Origin: Bradyrhizobium diazoefficiens
GTDB taxonomy: Bacteria > Pseudomonadota > Alphaproteobacteria > Rhizobiales > Xanthobacteraceae
Direction: 5' to 3'
Assembly: GCF_016616425.1 (NCBI RefSeq)
Contig: NZ_CP067101.1
Span: forward strand, 5,022,001 to 5,086,000
Length of the DNA stretch: 64,000 bases
Below the pieces are notes generated by a model. That model saw nothing but the letters and a program-made list of their open reading frames with translations. It did not search any database and was not told the DNA's origin. This document shows, one piece after another, positions 50,892 through 60,811 of this stretch. The position numbers and the translations under genes were made by a program. The number at the start of each line of letters is the position of its first letter. The stretch's first letter is position 1.

Positions 50892-51629
50892 CTACCGGGT
50901 GATGTTCAATCCCGCCAGCATCTCCTTCACCGCAGCCATCGCTGCCGCCAGCTTCTCCGGATCACGCGAGCGCACCACCAGATTGGTGTTCGGTTTCGAG
51001 TCCTCGTCCATGAAGGGATAGCTGCCGATGATGGTGTCGGGATGGGCGGCGGCGATCGCCCGCAGCGGACCGCCGATGTCGCCCTCGCGCGCGTTGGCGC
51101 GCACCGTGTCGGAAAGCATGCGCACGCCCGACTTCAGCTTGGGCGAGACGATGTCCATCATTGCCTGCATGATCGACGGCACGCCCGCCATGACGATGAC
51201 ATTGCCGATCTTGAAGCCGGGGGCGAGAATGGTCGCACTCTGGATCAGCTCGGCACCATCGGGAATGCGGGCCATGCGCAGGCGGGCCTCGTTGAGGTCC
51301 TGTTCGCTCCAGCGCTCGCGGAAACGGGCGACCACCTGCGGATGGTGGTCGATGCCGACGCCGAACGCCTTGGCGACGCTGTCGGCGGTGATGTCGTCAT
51401 GGGTCGGCCCGATGCCGCCGGTGGTGAAGACGTAGGTGTAGCGATGCCGCAGCGCATCCAGGGCAGCGATGATGTCGGCCTCGTCGTCGGAGACGACCCG
51501 GACCTCCTTCAGATCGATGCCGATGTTGGTCAGGTATTCGGCGATGAAGCCGATATTCTTGTCCTTGGTCCGGCCGGACAGGATTTCGTCCCCAATGACC
51601 AGAATGCCCGCCGTGACGATCTCGCTCAT
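50892..51629 (-). CDS. CinA/MoaB-like molybdopterin-binding domain protein
   Basis: A 245-residue protein made of one MoaB/Mog-type domain. It has [19 protein letters not shown] at the N-terminus and the ligand-binding [24 protein letters not shown] near 69-90, with [12 protein letters not shown] downstream. The C-terminal nicotinamide-nucleotide amidase domain found in full CinA is missing, as in many alphaproteobacterial homologues. It may be a pyrophosphatase acting on ADP-ribose-like compounds (COG1058-type activity known from the family). Only 35 bp separate it from gpt, so co-transcription is likely. Confidence 0.87.
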   Translation of the reverse strand: MSEIVTAGILVIGDEILSGRTKDKNIGFIAEYLTNIGIDLKEVRVVSDDEADIIAALDALRHRYTYVFTTGGIGPTHDDITADSVAKAFGVGIDHHPQVVARFRERWSEQDLNEARLRMARIPDGAELIQSATILAPGFKIGNVIVMAGVPSIMQAMMDIVSPKLKSGVRMLSDTVRANAREGDIGGPLRAIAAAHPDTIIGSYPFMDEDSKPNTNLVVRSRDPEKLAAAMAAVKEMLAGLNITR

Positions 51630-51906
51630 AACTTAAGTCCCTCACCTGTGGCGCCGACTTTGCCGAGGTAACGCGTTGAAGTCACGCGGTTTTGCTGCCG
51701 GAATAAGCAGTCCTCAGCCATTTTTTCAGGCAAGCCGCCGGCCATATCCGGCAAATGCTGCCAGTCCATGCTTATCGCGCTGGCCCGGCCCTTGCTACCA
51801 CTTCGAAGTCATGCACTCTTGCCGCATGGCCAGGACGTCACGGTCTTCATCAAGGCCCGGCGACCTGTGAAATGGCGCAACGCCTTGCGGAGACAAGTCG
51901 GGATCT

Positions 51907-53325
51907 ATGGCAGTCGCATTTGATGAAATGAACATTCCCGGCGGCGAGCTTCGCCCCGCCTATGAGGTGCTGGCGCGCTGGCTCAAGGAGACGCCTGCCG
52001 AGGCGCTCGCATATCGCCATCAGGAGGCCGAGCTGCTGTTCCGGCGGATCGGCATTACGTTCGCGGTCTATGGCGAGGCCGAGTCCACCGAGCGCCTGAT
52101 CCCCTTCGACGTGATCCCGCGGATCATGTCCGGCAAGGAATGGGCGCTGCTGGAAAAGGGCCTGAAGCAGCGCGTGCGCGCGCTCAACATGTTCCTGCGC
52201 GACATCTATCACGGCCGCGACATCCTGCGCGCCGAAATCGTGCCGGACGATCTGATCTTCCAAAACCCGGTGTTCCGGCCCGAAATGAACGGCCAGCAGG
52301 TCCCACACGACGTCTATGTGCACATTGCCGGCATCGACATTGTCCGGGTTGACGCCGAGGACTTCATCGTGCTGGAGGACAATGCCCGCACGCCATCGGG
52401 CGTGTCCTACATGCTGGAAAACCGCGAGATCATGATGCGGCTGTTTCCGGATCTGTTCGCCCGCCACAAGGTGGCGCCGGTCGAGCGTTATCCGGACGAG
52501 CTGCTTGCCGCGCTCCGCTCGGTCGCGCCGCAGAGCGCATCTGGCGAACCGACGGTCGCCCTGCTCACGCCCGGCGTCTACAACTCGGCCTATTACGAGC
52601 ACTCCTTCCTCGCCGACAAGCTCGGCATCGAGCTGGTCGAGGGCCGCGATCTCATCGTCAAGAACAACGAAGTGTTCATGCGAACGACGGAAGGACTGAA
52701 GCGGGTCGACGTCATCTATCGCCGCGTCGACGACGACTTCCTCGATCCCCTCACCTTCCGCCCCGATTCCGTGCTCGGCGTACCCGGACTGATGTCGGCC
52801 TATGCGGCCGGCAACATCACGCTCGCCAACGCCGTCGGCACCGGCATCGCCGATGACAAGGCGATCTACTCCTACATGCCGGACATCGTGAAATTCTATC
52901 TCGGCGAGGAGCCGATCCTGAAGAACGTGCCGACCTGGCGCTGCCGCGAGCCGAAGGATCTCGCCTATGTGCTGGACAACCTCGGCGAGCTCGTCGTGAA
53001 GGAGGTTCACGGCTCCGGCGGCTACGGCATGCTGATCGGCCCCGCTGCGACGAGAGCGACGATCGAAGCGTTCCGCGAGAAGCTCAAGCGCGACCCGGAA
53101 GGATTCATCGCGCAACCGACGCTGGCGCTCTCGACCTGCCCGACCTGCACGGCATCGGGCCTCGCCCCCCGCCACGTCGATCTGCGGCCCTTCGTGCTGA
53201 CCGGCAGCAAGCACACCACCATCGTGCCGGGCGGGCTGACACGTGTTGCGCTGAAGGAAGGCTCCCTGGTGGTGAATTCGAGCCAGGGCGGCGGCACCAA
53301 AGACACCTGGATCCTGGACGAGTAG
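51907..53325 (+). CDS. Circularly permuted ATP-grasp (type 2) protein
   Basis: A 472-residue protein of the circularly permuted type 2 ATP-grasp family, a predicted ATP-dependent carboxylate-amine ligase. Conserved pieces include FQNPVFRPEMNG and DIVRVDAEDFIVLEDNARTPSGVSYMLENRE (about 140-172). VHGSGGYGMLIGP lies near 366 and FVLTGSKHTTIVPGGLTRVAL near 430-450. It is the first gene of the four-gene cluster with alpha-E, transglutaminase-like and Anbu genes; such clusters were proposed from comparative genomics to make and process a peptide-like tag. Only 4 bp separate it from the alpha-E gene. Confidence 0.92.
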   Translation: MAVAFDEMNIPGGELRPAYEVLARWLKETPAEALAYRHQEAELLFRRIGITFAVYGEAESTERLIPFDVIPRIMSGKEWALLEKGLKQRVRALNMFLRDIYHGRDILRAEIVPDDLIFQNPVFRPEMNGQQVPHDVYVHIAGIDIVRVDAEDFIVLEDNARTPSGVSYMLENREIMMRLFPDLFARHKVAPVERYPDELLAALRSVAPQSASGEPTVALLTPGVYNSAYYEHSFLADKLGIELVEGRDLIVKNNEVFMRTTEGLKRVDVIYRRVDDDFLDPLTFRPDSVLGVPGLMSAYAAGNITLANAVGTGIADDKAIYSYMPDIVKFYLGEEPILKNVPTWRCREPKDLAYVLDNLGELVVKEVHGSGGYGMLIGPAATRATIEAFREKLKRDPEGFIAQPTLALSTCPTCTASGLAPRHVDLRPFVLTGSKHTTIVPGGLTRVALKEGSLVVNSSQGGGTKDTWILDE

Positions 53326-53329
53326 ACAG

Positions 53330-54274
53330 ATGCTGTCGCGTACCGCCGAAAACCTCTACTGGCTCGCCCGCTACGTCGAGCGGGCCGAATATCTCGCGCG
53401 CACCATCGATGCGACCTTGCGCGTGACCGCGCTTCCCGCCGCCTATATCGGCAAGACCAATGAATGGGACTCGGCATTGCTCACCGCCGGCGTCGCCGCC
53501 AGCTTCTATCGGACCCATGAGGAAGCCAACGAGCATAACGTGATCGACTACCTCTCGTTCGCCGTGGACAACCCCTCCTCGATCAGGAACTGCATCGAGG
53601 CGGCCCGGCTGAACTCGCGCTCGGTGCGCACCGCACTGACCAGCGAGATGTGGGACACCATCAACTCGGCCTGGATCGAGCTTCAGGCGGTCTGGAGCAA
53701 AGGCTCCTCGACGCGCGAGGACCTCGCCAAATTCCTGCGCTTCGTGCAGGAGACCTCGCTCCGATTCGACGGCTCGGCCTACCGGACCATGCTGCGCAAC
53801 GACGCCTACTGGTTCTCGCGGATGGGCCTGCACTTAGAGCGCGCCGACAACACCGCGCGCATTCTCGACGTGAAATACCACGTGCTGCTGCCCGAGGAGG
53901 AGCACGTCGGCGGTCCGCTCGACTTCTATCAGTGGAGCTCGATCCTGCGCTCGGTCTCGGCGCTGACGGCCTATCACTGGGTCTATCGCGAGACGCTGAA
54001 GCCCTGGCTGATTGCGGATCTGCTCATCCTCAACGACACGCTGCCGCGCTCGCTGGCGAGCTGCTACGGCAATCTCGTGCGCAATCTCGACCAGATCGGC
54101 GTCGCCTATGGCCGCCAGGGCCCGGCCCAGCGCCACGCCCGCGGCATCCGCAACCGGCTGGAACACAGCAACATGAACGACATTTTCCAGCACGGCGTGC
54201 ATGAATTCATTCAGGAATTCATCACGGACAATTCCAGGCTGGGCGAAATCATCACGAAGCAGTATTTGATCTGA
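53330..54274 (+). CDS. Alpha-E domain protein
   Basis: A 314-residue all-helical alpha-E (DUF403) protein. The N-terminal signature MLSRTAENLYWLARYVERAEYLARTIDA is typical, as are RMGLHLERADNTARILDVKYH (about 164-184) and WSSILRSVSALTAY. The biochemical role is unknown. The domain is nearly always encoded next to the circularly permuted ATP-grasp gene, as it is here at 4 bp spacing, so a shared complex is likely. A small imperfect hairpin separates it from the transglutaminase gene. Confidence 0.93.
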   Translation: MLSRTAENLYWLARYVERAEYLARTIDATLRVTALPAAYIGKTNEWDSALLTAGVAASFYRTHEEANEHNVIDYLSFAVDNPSSIRNCIEAARLNSRSVRTALTSEMWDTINSAWIELQAVWSKGSSTREDLAKFLRFVQETSLRFDGSAYRTMLRNDAYWFSRMGLHLERADNTARILDVKYHVLLPEEEHVGGPLDFYQWSSILRSVSALTAYHWVYRETLKPWLIADLLILNDTLPRSLASCYGNLVRNLDQIGVAYGRQGPAQRHARGIRNRLEHSNMNDIFQHGVHEFIQEFITDNSRLGEIITKQYLI

Positions 54275-54282
54275 TACACGCA

Positions 54283-54319
54283 GTCATACCGGGGCGCCCG
54301 AAGGCGTCTCCGGAGTGAC
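54283..54319. repeat. Imperfect hairpin between the alpha-E and transglutaminase genes
   Basis: GTCATACCGGGGCGCC pairs imperfectly with GGCGTCTCCGGAGTGAC around CGAA. It looks like a shortened relative of the palindromic elements whose outer arms read GTCATTCCGGGG. No T-run. Confidence 0.5.
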
Positions 54320-54333
54320 GGAATCAAAATACC

Positions 54334-55182
54334 ATGCGCCTGCGAATCCTGCACACCACGACCTATCGCTACGAGCCGCCGGCCACGAGCGTGATCCAGA
54401 TCCTGCGCATGACGCCCGGCAGCCATGACGGGCAATATGTGGCGGAATGGCAGATCGACGTCTCCACGGACACCAAGCTCGACATGCATGAGGATGCGTT
54501 CGGCAACGTCACCCACGTGCTGTCCTGCGGACCCGTCGGCGACATCCAGATCACTGCCGAAGGGCTGATCGAGACCCACGACACCGGCGGCGTACTGCGC
54601 GGCACCGATGAGCGCTTTCCGGCCGGCATGTTCCTGCGCTCCACCGACCTCACCTCCGTCAATCCGGCCATGACGGCGATTGCGCGCCAGTTGCGCGGCG
54701 AGGCCGAGAGCGACACGCTCGGCTTCCTGCACAAGCTGATGACGCAGATTGCCGATCACATGACCTTCGACGAAGACCCCACCCACAGCGGCACCTCGGC
54801 GGCGGAGGCTTTCACGCTCAAGCGCGGGGTTTGCCAGGACTACGCGCACATCTTCATCGCCTGCGCCCGCGCCGGCGGCGTGCCGGCGCGCTTCGTCTCC
54901 GGCCATTTCCTGCGCTCGGATGGTATGGTGCATCAGGAGGCCGGGCACGCCTGGGCAGAAGCCTTTCTGCCCGATCTCGGCTGGATCGGCTTCGATCCCG
55001 CCAACAGCATCTGCGCCACCGACGCCCATGTCCGCGTCGCGATCGGGCTCGATTATCTCGGCGCAGCCCCGGTGCGTGGCACTCGCTATGGCGGCGGCGC
55101 GGAGACGCTGGTCGTGGCCGTGAAGGTCGAGCAGGCCGGCCGCAGCGGGCAATGGCAATCGCAATCGCAGCGGCAGAGCTGA
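54334..55182 (+). CDS. Transglutaminase-like cysteine protease
   Basis: A 282-residue protein with an N-terminal beta-rich region (MRLRILHTTTYRYEPPATSVIQILRMTP) of the bacterial transglutaminase N-terminal type. The papain-like core follows: Cys167 (RGVCQDYAHIF), His205 (AGHAWAEAFLP) and Asp near 220 (GWIGFDPAN). These proteins usually act as amide-bond peptidases, not cross-linkers. As the third gene of the ATP-grasp/alpha-E/Anbu cluster it could trim or reverse a peptide conjugate (inference). No signal peptide. Confidence 0.93.
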   Translation: MRLRILHTTTYRYEPPATSVIQILRMTPGSHDGQYVAEWQIDVSTDTKLDMHEDAFGNVTHVLSCGPVGDIQITAEGLIETHDTGGVLRGTDERFPAGMFLRSTDLTSVNPAMTAIARQLRGEAESDTLGFLHKLMTQIADHMTFDEDPTHSGTSAAEAFTLKRGVCQDYAHIFIACARAGGVPARFVSGHFLRSDGMVHQEAGHAWAEAFLPDLGWIGFDPANSICATDAHVRVAIGLDYLGAAPVRGTRYGGGAETLVVAVKVEQAGRSGQWQSQSQRQS

Positions 55183-55401
55183 GTCGCACTGCGGGCACAT
55201 CCGCATGCCGAGGAAGCGCGCAAGCGCCGTCTCGAAGGATGGCCGCGGGCAGCATGGGCCTCCATGGTTCGCGACGCATGTTTCGCACGCTCCTCACCAT
55301 GAGGATCAAGACTTGCCCGTTTCCTCGCGCCCCGGGAATCGGGGGTTGGAGCGGCTTCCGAAATTGGCTAGTAATTCCGCAAACGCGTTCGGGGACTGGA
55401 A

Positions 55402-56160
55402 ATGACCTATTGTTGCGGAATCCTGGTTCGGGACGGTCTGGTGATGATCGCCGACACCCGCACCAATGCCGGGCTCGACAACGTCTCGACCTTCCGCAAG
55501 CTCCATGTCTTCTCGAAGCCTGGTGAGCGCATCATGGCGATCGCCAGCGCCGGCAACCTCGCCATCAGCCAGTCGGTGCTCTCCACGCTGACGGAAGGCC
55601 TGGAGAATCCCGACACGGGCGAGGCTGAGACGCTGATGAACGCGCCGACCATGTTCCAGGCCGCCCAGCGCATCGGCCGGGCCATCCGCGCCGTGCACGC
55701 CACCGAAGGCCCGGCGCTGAGATCCGAGGACGTGTCCTTCGACGTCTCCTTCCTGTTCGGAGGCCAGATCAAGGGCGCACGCATGCGCCTGTTCATGGTC
55801 TACGCCGCCGGCAACTTCATCGAGTGCACGACCGATACGCCCTACCTGCAGATCGGCGAGCACAAATACGGCAAGCCGGTGCTCGACCGCGCCATGCATT
55901 ATGACGTCGAGCTCTACGAGGCGCTGAAGACAGGGCTGATCTCGATGGACTCGACCATGCGCTCGAACCTCGGCGTCGGCCTGCCGATCGACGTGCTGGT
56001 GGTGCGCGCCGACGCGTGCGACGCCGATCTCAACCACCGCATCGAGGCGGGCGAGCCGTATTTCCACGATCTGCGCTCGCGTTGGTCGGCGGCGCTTCGC
56101 GCGGCGCATCAGAACATTCCGCGGCCGCCCTACAAGAACGAAAAAGAACCCAAAACCTGA
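55402..56160 (+). CDS. Anbu (proteasome-like Ntn-hydrolase) peptidase
   Basis: A 252-residue proteasome-fold protein of the Anbu/BPH group. The initiator Met is followed by Thr2 ([21 protein letters not shown]), the expected catalytic N-terminal nucleophile after Met removal, with Asp18 and Lys near 33 (TFRKLHVF) in the usual positions. [21 protein letters not shown] and [25 protein letters not shown] follow. Anbu from other bacteria assembles into open rings or helices, and its substrates are unknown. It lies 219 bp after the transglutaminase gene, with a fragment of palindromic sequence between, and only 26 bp before the SDR gene. Confidence 0.93.
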   Translation: MTYCCGILVRDGLVMIADTRTNAGLDNVSTFRKLHVFSKPGERIMAIASAGNLAISQSVLSTLTEGLENPDTGEAETLMNAPTMFQAAQRIGRAIRAVHATEGPALRSEDVSFDVSFLFGGQIKGARMRLFMVYAAGNFIECTTDTPYLQIGEHKYGKPVLDRAMHYDVELYEALKTGLISMDSTMRSNLGVGLPIDVLVVRADACDADLNHRIEAGEPYFHDLRSRWSAALRAAHQNIPRPPYKNEKEPKT

Positions 56161-56186
56161 CAGCTCAAGAGAAAAGGCAGGAAACG

Positions 56187-56945
56187 ATGAGTGAATCAAG
56201 AAAGATCGCTGTGGTGACCGGCGCCGGCACCGGCGTCGGGCGCGCGGCCTCGCTGGCGCTGATGAACGCCGGCTTCACCGTGGTGCTCACGGGGCGCCGG
56301 CTCGACATGCTCGAGGAGACCGCAAAGCTCGGCCCGGCGGGAAAAAGCCTCTGCGTCACCGCCGACATGACCAAGCCGGACTCCATCGCCGCGCTGTTCG
56401 CCAAGGTGAAGGAGACCTACGGCCGGCTCGACGTGCTCTTCAACAATGCCGGCATGGGCGCACCGGCGGTGAACTTCGAGGACCTCAGCCTCGATCAGTG
56501 GCAGGCGGTGGTCAACACCAACCTCACCGGTCCGTTCCTGTGCACCCAGCATGCCTTCCGGATCATGAAGGACCAGACCCCGCGCGGCGGCCGCATCATC
56601 AACAACGGCTCGATCTCGGCGCATGCGCCGCGGCCGTTCTCGGCGGCCTACACCTCGACCAAGCACGCCATCACGGGCCTGACCAAGGCCAGCAATCTCG
56701 ACGGCCGCATGTACGACATCGCGGTCGGGCAGGTCGATATCGGCAATGCGGCGACCCCGATGACCGATCGCATGGTCAACGGCCCCGGCGTGCTCCAGCC
56801 GGATGGCACCACCAAGCACGAGCCGCGCATGGACGCCAAGGCGGTCGGCGATGCCGTGGCCTACATGGCCGGCCTGCCGCTCGATGCCAATGTGCTGACC
56901 ATGACCGTCATGGCAACCAAGATGCCGTTCGTGGGGCGCGGCTGA
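56187..56945 (+). CDS. SDR-family oxidoreductase
   Basis: A 252-residue short-chain dehydrogenase. The NAD(P)-binding motif is [10 protein letters not shown] (about residues 11-20) and VLFNNAGMG follows (about 85). The catalytic Ser is in NGSISAHAP (near 142) and Tyr-x-x-x-Lys is in [12 protein letters not shown] (about 155-160). The usual VRVNAI-type strand reads [13 protein letters not shown]. Start ATG 56187 follows AAAGGCAGG. Its 26-bp distance from the Anbu gene suggests co-transcription, though a functional tie to the Anbu cluster is not established. Confidence 0.9.
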   Translation: MSESRKIAVVTGAGTGVGRAASLALMNAGFTVVLTGRRLDMLEETAKLGPAGKSLCVTADMTKPDSIAALFAKVKETYGRLDVLFNNAGMGAPAVNFEDLSLDQWQAVVNTNLTGPFLCTQHAFRIMKDQTPRGGRIINNGSISAHAPRPFSAAYTSTKHAITGLTKASNLDGRMYDIAVGQVDIGNAATPMTDRMVNGPGVLQPDGTTKHEPRMDAKAVGDAVAYMAGLPLDANVLTMTVMATKMPFVGRG

Positions 56946-56955
56946 ACTCAAAACG

Positions 56956-56979
56956 CGAAAACAACCCCATGCACAGTAG
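56956..56979 (+). repeat. 24-nt interspersed repeat, copy 2
   Basis: Identical to 15232-15255. It begins 11 bp after the SDR stop codon; copy 1 also lies just downstream of a plus-strand gene in the same orientation. Confidence 0.7.
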
Positions 56980-57041
56980 AAGGCGGTCTTGCCCTGTAAG
57001 GGGGGGGCAGACCGGCTAAACTACTGCGCTGCTTCTACAAT

Positions 57042-57095
57042 CGTCATTGCGCGCGCAGCGAAGCCATCCAAAATCTCTCTGGGCTCGCAATGACG
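57042..57095. repeat. Shortened palindromic element 7
   Basis: CGTCATTGCG (57042-57051) pairs with CGCAATGACG (57086-57095). The outer arms match element 6, and the inner GCCATCCAA has no full partner, so it looks like a degenerate member. Confidence 0.6.
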
Positions 57096-57135
57096 GAGAA
57101 GAGAGCGGAGCCCGCCTACACCTCGCAAAACCAAG

Positions 57136-58749
57136 CTAAGCGGAGTCGCTCCGGATTGATCGGCCGACCTTCTGCAAGGCCTCGAAGGCTGCAAAGCGCT
57201 TGATGTTCCAGTTTGCCAGGGCTGCGTCGGGTTGATGTATTTCTCCCAAGGCCGACATCGCCTCCATCGCCTGGCTGACATTGGTGTGATCGCCCGAAGC
57301 AACCGATCCGAGCATCGCGGAGCCGAGCAATACGGGCTCCGAAGATGCCGAAGCAGCAACCGTCAGGCCGGTCGTATCAGCCAGCACCTGCCGCACGAGG
57401 CGGTTCTGTGCCGCACCACCGCTGACGACGATGGTGTCGATGGAGATGCCTTTATCCTGCTGGGCGCGCACGATCTGCCGCGCCCCGTAGCCAAGGCCGC
57501 ACAGGCCGGCAAGATAGAGCGCCAACAGGCTGTCGACGTCCGAGCGCATATCCAGTCCGGCGATCAGCGCACGCGCGCCGGGATCAGCGAAGGGCGCGCG
57601 GTTGCCGAGAAATTCAGGCACGACATGAAGTTCGTCGACCACCTCCCGAATCATCGCGGCGCCGCCGCGCGCCTCTACCTGGGAGGCGAGCCAATCGCCG
57701 AGCGTCCGTTGTTCCTGACGTGCCGCATGTGTCGCCTGTGCGGAATACGGATGCATTCGTACGAGATGGTCGATGGCTGCACCGGCGACTGACTGTCCGC
57801 CCTCATTAAGCCATAGCCCCGGCACCATGGCGGAGTAGTAAGGTCCCCAAACGCCGGGAACGAAGACCGGGTTCTTCGTGGTCGACATGGTGCAGGCGGA
57901 CGTTCCGAACACATAGGCCATGCGCGTGAGGGCCGTACCCGCAGTTCCGCGCGCGCCCACTGTGCCGACACCGCCCGCATGCGCGTCGATGAGGCCTGCC
58001 GCAACGGACGTGCCCAATTTCAGGCCAAGGTCGGTCGCGGCCTCCGCCGTCAGGCCGGCAGCCAGCCGTGTGCCACCGGGCACAATCTCGGTGCCGATCC
58101 GGCAAAACTGCTCGTCCGCCAGCATGCCGAGACCGACCGAGCGAAAGAAGCCGGCATCCCAGCGGTCTTCGTGGCCGAGATAGGTCCACTTGCACGTGAC
58201 CGTGCAGGTGGAGCGGGCAAGACTCCCCGTCGCACGCCAGGTGAGGAAGTCGGTCAGGTCCATGAACTGCCAGGCGTCCGCAAAGCTGCCGGGCATGTTT
58301 TCGGCTAGCCACAATAGTTTCGGCGTCTCCATCTCGGGTGAGATAGCTCCTCCGACATATTCGAGAACTTTCGCGCCCGTGCGGTTGATCCGACGCGCCT
58401 GCTCGACGGCGCGGTGGTCCATCCATACGATGATATTGCGGGCAGGATCGCCGGAGGGGCCGACCGGAAGCGGCGCGCCGCCAATGCCCAGCACCACCAA
58501 CGAGCAGGTCGCGTCAAAGCCAATGCCGGCAATGCTGTCCGGCGCGATGCCGGCCTTTCCGACCGCGCCGCGCACGCTGCGGCATACGGCACGCCAGATG
58601 TCCTCGCTCGACTGCTCGACAATATCGCCGGCCTCCCGCCAAAGCGTGATGTCGGCCCGATCGGTCGCGACAAGTCTGCCAGAGCGATCGAAGACCCCGG
58701 CTCTTGCACTGCCCGTGCCGACGTCGATGCCAAGAAAATGACGCGTCAT
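57136..58749 (-). CDS. FGGY-family carbohydrate kinase (ribitol/ribulokinase type)
   Basis: A 537-residue sugar kinase. The N-terminal phosphate-binding motif FLGIDVGTGSARAGVFD (about 5-21) and the C-terminal adenosine motif VVSGGAAQNRLVRQVLADTTG (about 440-460) are those of the FGGY family. ARNIIVWMDHRAVEQARRIN in the middle recalls the ribulokinase/D-ribulose kinase branch. The substrate is probably a ketopentose or polyol-derived sugar delivered by the neighbouring importer. Start ATG 58749 is chosen (MTRHFLGID); a further in-frame ATG adds six residues. It is the last gene of the minus-strand unit. Confidence 0.9.
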   Translation of the reverse strand: MTRHFLGIDVGTGSARAGVFDRSGRLVATDRADITLWREAGDIVEQSSEDIWRAVCRSVRGAVGKAGIAPDSIAGIGFDATCSLVVLGIGGAPLPVGPSGDPARNIIVWMDHRAVEQARRINRTGAKVLEYVGGAISPEMETPKLLWLAENMPGSFADAWQFMDLTDFLTWRATGSLARSTCTVTCKWTYLGHEDRWDAGFFRSVGLGMLADEQFCRIGTEIVPGGTRLAAGLTAEAATDLGLKLGTSVAAGLIDAHAGGVGTVGARGTAGTALTRMAYVFGTSACTMSTTKNPVFVPGVWGPYYSAMVPGLWLNEGGQSVAGAAIDHLVRMHPYSAQATHAARQEQRTLGDWLASQVEARGGAAMIREVVDELHVVPEFLGNRAPFADPGARALIAGLDMRSDVDSLLALYLAGLCGLGYGARQIVRAQQDKGISIDTIVVSGGAAQNRLVRQVLADTTGLTVAASASSEPVLLGSAMLGSVASGDHTNVSQAMEAMSALGEIHQPDAALANWNIKRFAAFEALQKVGRSIRSDSA

Positions 58750-58800
58750 CGCGGACTCCCTCACCATGAAGCAACGTCCAGATCGCAGATGCGAAAAGCG

Positions 58801-59529
58801 CTACAGATCGTTGCTCTGCGGCAGGATAACGAGGTCGCGGATCGTGACATTTCTCGGACGGGTCAACATGAAGAGCACCGCCTGTGCGACTTCCGTCGGC
58901 TGGATCAGGCCACCTGCCGCCATTTCCTCCTCGAGCTTCTCCTTCGGCCAGTCGCTGATGAGCGCGGTCACAACCGGGCCGGGCGCCACCGCGCCGACGC
59001 GCAGGCCATATTTGGCGACCTGCCGGCGCACGGTATGGACAAAAGCCTGCACGGCGTGCTTGGAGGCGGTGTAGATCGGCTCCCATACGACGGGGACGAG
59101 ACCGGCGATCGAACTGGTGACGATAATGTCACCGCTCCTGCGCTCCACCATATGCGGCAGCACCGCGTGGATCGAGCGGAACAGCGCGTTGACGTTGAGG
59201 TTGAGCATGCGGTCCCAAGCGTCGGGATCGCCATCGAGCACCTCGCCACCAACATAGGCTCCGGCATTCGCATGGAAGATGTCCAGCCGGCCGGCCTTTT
59301 CCAGCACCTGCGGCATCATGCCCGCCATGCTCGCCTGGTCGGTGAGGTCGATGCGCAGCGGGATCGCGTGATCGCCTAGCTCGGAGCAGACGCTGCTCAG
59401 CGCATCCTCCGCCCGGTCGACCAGCACCACGCGCGCGCCCGCTGCGATCATCGTCCTCGCGCATTCGAGACCGATGCCCGAGGCGGCGCCGGTGATCGCG
59501 GCGACTTTTCCTGCAAGTTCCTGGCCCAC
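58801..59529 (-). CDS. SDR-family dehydrogenase of the sugar/polyol operon
   Basis: A 242-residue short-chain dehydrogenase with TGAASGIG (about residues 13-20), [11 protein letters not shown] (about 85-95), catalytic Ser in VTSSIAG (near 138) and [11 protein letters not shown] (about 151). From its place between the permease and kinase genes it probably oxidises an imported polyol to the ketose that the kinase then phosphorylates (inference). The best start is GTG 59529 with AGAGGA upstream; the longer frame from 59628 overlaps the permease gene. The kinase gene follows after 51 bp. Confidence 0.87.
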   Translation of the reverse strand: MGQELAGKVAAITGAASGIGLECARTMIAAGARVVLVDRAEDALSSVCSELGDHAIPLRIDLTDQASMAGMMPQVLEKAGRLDIFHANAGAYVGGEVLDGDPDAWDRMLNLNVNALFRSIHAVLPHMVERRSGDIIVTSSIAGLVPVVWEPIYTASKHAVQAFVHTVRRQVAKYGLRVGAVAPGPVVTALISDWPKEKLEEEMAAGGLIQPTEVAQAVLFMLTRPRNVTIRDLVILPQSNDL

Positions 59530-59554
59530 GGTCGGTCCTCTTTGTTGGAGTTGT

Positions 59555-60811
59555 TTAAGCCCGGCCATGGGAGGCGCGCGAGCGTCGTGCCAGCGAGTCG
59601 ACGATGACCGCGACGGCAAGCACCGCACCCGTGATCATGTACCGAAGCGACGAGGAGAGATCGAGCAGCGTCAGGCCGCTGGCGATCGACTGAATGACGA
59701 TGATGCCGAGCAGTGCGGAATAGGCGCTGCCGCGGCCACCAAACAGGCTGGTGCCGCCGATGACCGCGGCGGCGATGGCGTTGAGGTTCACGTCTCCGGT
59801 GCCCGCCTGCTGGCTGGAAGATGCCAGCCGCGCGGCGGCAAGGATACCGCCGGCGGCAGCCAGGGTGGAGCACAGCATGAAGGCGCTTGTATTGATCCGG
59901 CGAACGTTGATGCCGGCACGACGGGCCGCTTCGCGATTGCCCCCGACTGCGCTCATCGAGCGGCCCCATTTGGTCCGCTTCAGCGCATAGTTCATGACCA
60001 CGCACAAGCCGACGAACAGGCCGAACATCCACGGAACGCCGCGAGCGAGATTGAGATAGTAGACGATGAACTCGAGCACGACGACGACCAGCGCACCCTT
60101 CAGCAGCAGGCTGCCGAGCGAACTTGCAGATAGTCCCGCCGCTCGCCTGCGCGCGGCCATGCGGTAGCCGGTCGCGAATAAAACCACGCCGGCAAGGGCC
60201 GCCAGCGCGTAGGATACGATCGGCGGCATGACCAGCATCTGTCCGAAATTGACCAGGGGAGACCCGTAGGGAAGGTTGATCGAGCCGGACGAGCCGAGCA
60301 GGTAGAGTTGCAGGCCGAGCCACGCCAGCAGGCCGGCCAGCGTCGAGACGAAGCTCGGCATGCCAAGGCGGTTGAACAAGAAGGCATAGAGCGCACCGAT
60401 GGCGGCACCGAGCCCCAGCGCCGTGACGATCGCCGCCGCCACCGGCCAGTCCTGATTGACCCACAGCACGCCAACCAGCGCGGAGGAGAACCCGCTCACC
60501 GAACCAACCGAAAGGTCGATCTCGCCGACCATCAGGATACAAACGATGCCGAGCGAGATGACGCCCACGGTAGAGCAATCGAACAGCAGATTGACCAGAT
60601 TGTCCGGCGCCAGGAAGACCGGGTTGAGGCTCTGAAATGCGGTGCAGATGATCAGCAGCCCGACCACCACCGGCAGAGAGCCGAGGTCGCCCGACCGCAC
60701 GCGGTCGACAAAGGCGCCGATCATGCCGCCGATCGTGTCCGCATGTGCGACGCGCTCGTCGCGACGATCCAGCAGCCGCACGGTCGAAGCCCGTTGTATG
60801 TTGTCGGTCAT
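59555..60811 (-). CDS. Sugar ABC transporter permease (XylH-like)
   Basis: A 418-residue permease of the monosaccharide/CUT2 type with about ten to twelve hydrophobic segments. Signature parts are [50 protein letters not shown], and the cytoplasmic loop [26 protein letters not shown]. The C-terminal segment has [22 protein letters not shown]. It is nearest in layout to xylose permeases. The ATG at 60811 overlaps the end of the ATPase gene by four bases (ATGA), so translation is coupled. Confidence 0.92.
   Translation of the reverse strand: MTDNIQRASTVRLLDRRDERVAHADTIGGMIGAFVDRVRSGDLGSLPVVVGLLIICTAFQSLNPVFLAPDNLVNLLFDCSTVGVISLGIVCILMVGEIDLSVGSVSGFSSALVGVLWVNQDWPVAAAIVTALGLGAAIGALYAFLFNRLGMPSFVSTLAGLLAWLGLQLYLLGSSGSINLPYGSPLVNFGQMLVMPPIVSYALAALAGVVLFATGYRMAARRRAAGLSASSLGSLLLKGALVVVVLEFIVYYLNLARGVPWMFGLFVGLCVVMNYALKRTKWGRSMSAVGGNREAARRAGINVRRINTSAFMLCSTLAAAGGILAAARLASSSQQAGTGDVNLNAIAAAVIGGTSLFGGRGSAYSALLGIIVIQSIASGLTLLDLSSSLRYMITGAVLAVAVIVDSLARRSRASHGRA

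Noticed and set aside
51850..53214. A 454-codon minus-strand frame opposite the ATP-grasp gene
   Set aside because: Shadow of a gene with clear family motifs; no start signals.
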